From contig VFFE01007640.1 in assembly GCA_008921705.1 (NCBI GenBank), positions 551,884 through 615,883 on the forward strand: a DNA stretch of 64,000 nt. Reading direction: 5' to 3'. Origin of the DNA: Burhinus oedicnemus. Lineage: Eukaryota > Chordata > Aves > Charadriiformes > Burhinidae. Below, piece by piece: positions 62,053 to 64,000 of the stretch. The first letter of the stretch is position 1, and every line of letters begins with the position of its first letter. A program made the position numbers and the translations under genes. The notes beneath the pieces were generated by a model that was not told where the DNA came from, searched no databases, and saw only the letters and a program-made list of their open reading frames with translations.

Positions 62053-63805
62053 TCTCTCACCCACAGTCTTAAGCTGAGGGAAGGGGCATGTCCCCAGAGT
62101 GTTTTGGAGGTTTTCCTGCTGGACCATGGCAGGGCCTGGGCCAGAGGAATGTGGGGCTCTTCTGTCACACAGCGAGTGGGTATCCCCTGCCCAGATTTAG
62201 ACTAAGTGCCTGTTTGTAGGCAGTCTTGCAGTCACTGGAGGGAAACGGGCACTCCTTGCTGCGTCTTGACTAATGAAAACAGAGCAGCTGACTCAGGTAC
62301 TACCGTGGTCCTTCCTCTCTCTAGGTCCTTCCAGGGCCTAGTTTGTAGCCTGAGTCAGTTGGCATTTACACTGCCGATGCCTGCCTTTAGATTAATTTAA
62401 TGCGCATGTGGGGTGGGCACATCAGGGGGGAAAAGATGGTTGAAAAGTGGGAGGATGTGGTCTGTAAAACTGGTGTGGAATGTCACTTGTAGGAGCCAGG
62501 ATCTAAAGAAAGGCTGTGGTTTGTCGTGGAGCAGTACTTCTCACCTGGCTTTGTCCAAGGAGAGTCTGGAGAAGTTCAGAAGACAAGTCTGTTGAGAGCT
62601 ACTACTTAGAAGCAACATCTGGTTCAGTAAGTCCTTGAGCTAAACTGGTCACAAGCTGGAGGATCTTCTGGCCATTTCTGTACACTTCTGAACATGTAGC
62701 TCACCAGATACCAAGTTTGATGCAGTGCTGCTGCGTTGTAGACGCTCAGGTCCAAGAGCTACCCAAACAGCTACCCCAACATTGAGTTACCCCAAGGTAC
62801 GTATACACACGCATGGGAAAGAACCTGGAGAGCTCTTGAAGCAGCTGCCTACAGCCCAGGTGGGGATGCCGTTTGGGCCATCATAGAGGTTTTTTTGCTG
62901 GAGAGTTAAAGAGCAGGAGCTGAAACTCAGCAGCCAAAACCTCCTCCTTGGTTGGGCGAGAGGCAAGAGAGAGTGACAGGAAAAGGAAAGATTTTTTGTC
63001 AGAAATTGCCACACACCCTTCCATTTTGTGCATCACTGCTATTTTCTCTACAGAAAACACCTAAAAACCAGAAAACACTTAAACGGGCAGAACATCTAGA
63101 ACCTTAACCTATGTCAAAGACTATTGAAATCACTCAAAGACCTGTCACTTTATTTTGAGTTGAACAGGGATATAAATAATGCTATGACATTAAATAAAAC
63201 TAAAACAACAGTGGAAATGCACAAGGCTGCTAGACAACTATACACAATAATTTGCTTGAGTGTCAGTTGTCATATGATATTACCGTTCTGACCTGTTAAG
63301 CTGCTGAATCATGACTGTTTATGACGTAGACATTGCAAGGTGGGATTTCTTTCTTGGAGCCTCGGTGTTACCTCTTACATGCCCAACCTCGTTGAACTTC
63401 AAGGGAGAATCAAATGCAAAAGGCTAAGGGTTGGAGCTTTGGTCCATCTTGGAAAATAATGTGCTTTCAACTGCAAAAAATGAAAATCTATGATACAGCC
63501 CAGGTTAGGACCAAATAAATCAAATTTGTATTTTACATTTTCCACCCTAATCTTTCTTGTCACAGGTTTGACTAGTTCAACAATCCCCATTCAGATTTAA
63601 CAGTGTGGAGCTCTTACTTAGGTAAAAGCATAACAAAAAAGGGCTAGAGAACAGTCCTTTTAGGAGGATTTAAGCTGGTAAGTACATTACAGAGAAATCA
63701 GAAGATGATCTCTGTCAGAAGATGGTCTCATGGAAAGGAACAGAACGCCGTAGTGTGTTACAGTAGAGGCACCTGCCAATACAAGAACAGAGGAGAAAGA
63801 TGCAG
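62053..63805. other. Intergenic stretch between CREBZF and the next minus-strand gene
   Basis: No supported gene. A minus-strand AATAAA (tttatt at 63149-63154) about 650 bp after the stop at 63806 could be a polyadenylation signal for that gene. Confidence 0.6.
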
Positions 63806-64000
63806 TTACGCAATAAAATGACGGAGTTTGACATTCAGCGCTTTTTCTTTAGTCAGTAAATCCATACTGTGCTTTCTGTAAGCGTCAAACTGCAGCGAGA
63901 GTTTGTTGTATGCCTGCTTGCTGCTTTCAAGCTGTCTTTGGAGCTCTTGGACCTTCAGATCATTGTCCACTGCTGCTGCCTCCTTCACCAGGTGCTTTCC
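63806..64000 (-). CDS. CCDC89: C-terminal end of a coiled-coil protein, probably CCDC89 (partial)
   Basis: The last 64 codons before TAA on the minus strand; the N-terminal part lies beyond the window. Sequence includes VQELQRQLESSKQAYNKLSL and LLTKEKALNVKLRHFIA, a charged heptad-bearing coiled coil. CCDC89 (Hey1-interacting coiled-coil protein, single coding exon in human) is the next gene after CREBZF on the same strand at human 11q14, which is the main reason for the name. The frame remains open to the window edge. Another coiled-coil gene cannot be excluded from this fragment alone. Confidence 0.7.
   Translation of the reverse strand, partial: GKHLVKEAAAVDNDLKVQELQRQLESSKQAYNKLSLQFDAYRKHSMDLLTKEKALNVKLRHFIA

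Noticed and set aside
1..64000. tRNA, rRNA, CRISPR or prokaryotic-type systems
   Set aside because: None seen; the window is vertebrate nuclear DNA with introns, CR1 LINEs and CpG islands.

Overview
The window looks like a piece of a bird autosome. CR1 LINE tails ending in the ATTCTATGATTCT-type octamer repeat occur in both orientations. A roughly 1-kb LTR beginning TGTGGTGGGTTGACC, of a kind I know from Neoaves, sits in an intron. Three multi-gene anchors match the human 11q14 block DLG2 - TMEM126A/B - CREBZF - CCDC89. Species cannot be fixed from this sequence alone.

Layout. Positions 1-43324 are the 5' end of DLG2 (PSD-93) on the minus strand. Only two short coding pieces lie here: a 19-nt start exon (43324-43306) and the L27-domain exon (26602-26471), separated by a 16.7-kb intron. 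The DLG2 intron sequence is otherwise AT-rich, with CR1 copies, old degraded repeats and AT microsatellites. A CpG island at about 44540-45600 lies between DLG2 (leftward) and TMEM126A (rightward) and looks like a shared divergent promoter with two CCAAT boxes and a YY1-type AAGATGGCGGC element. TMEM126A runs rightward from a first exon ending at 45429 through coding exons at 47731-47846, 51866-52059, 52592-52706 and 53333-53537. All four coding-exon junctions join in frame to give 209 aa. Its first intron carries a solo LTR (45984-47045) and its second a CR1 copy with a long ORF2 remnant. CREBZF (Zhangfei/SMILE) is a single uninterrupted coding exon on the minus strand (61697-60765) with its own CpG island, transcribed toward TMEM126A. 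The last 195 bases hold the C-terminal end of a coiled-coil protein on the minus strand, most likely CCDC89 by synteny.

The genes share a neighbourhood rather than a pathway: DLG2 is a synaptic scaffold, TMEM126A a mitochondrial inner-membrane complex I assembly factor, CREBZF a bZIP transcriptional cofactor.

Most worth checking: an in-frame upstream ATG of TMEM126A inside the YY1 motif, which would add a 30-residue arginine-rich, mitochondrial-presequence-like N-terminus; two well-spliced, in-frame, cysteine-rich candidate exons on the minus strand downstream of CREBZF (60077-60012 and 58004-57858); and a candidate plus-strand terminal exon at 56440-56609 that I cannot assign to any known gene.
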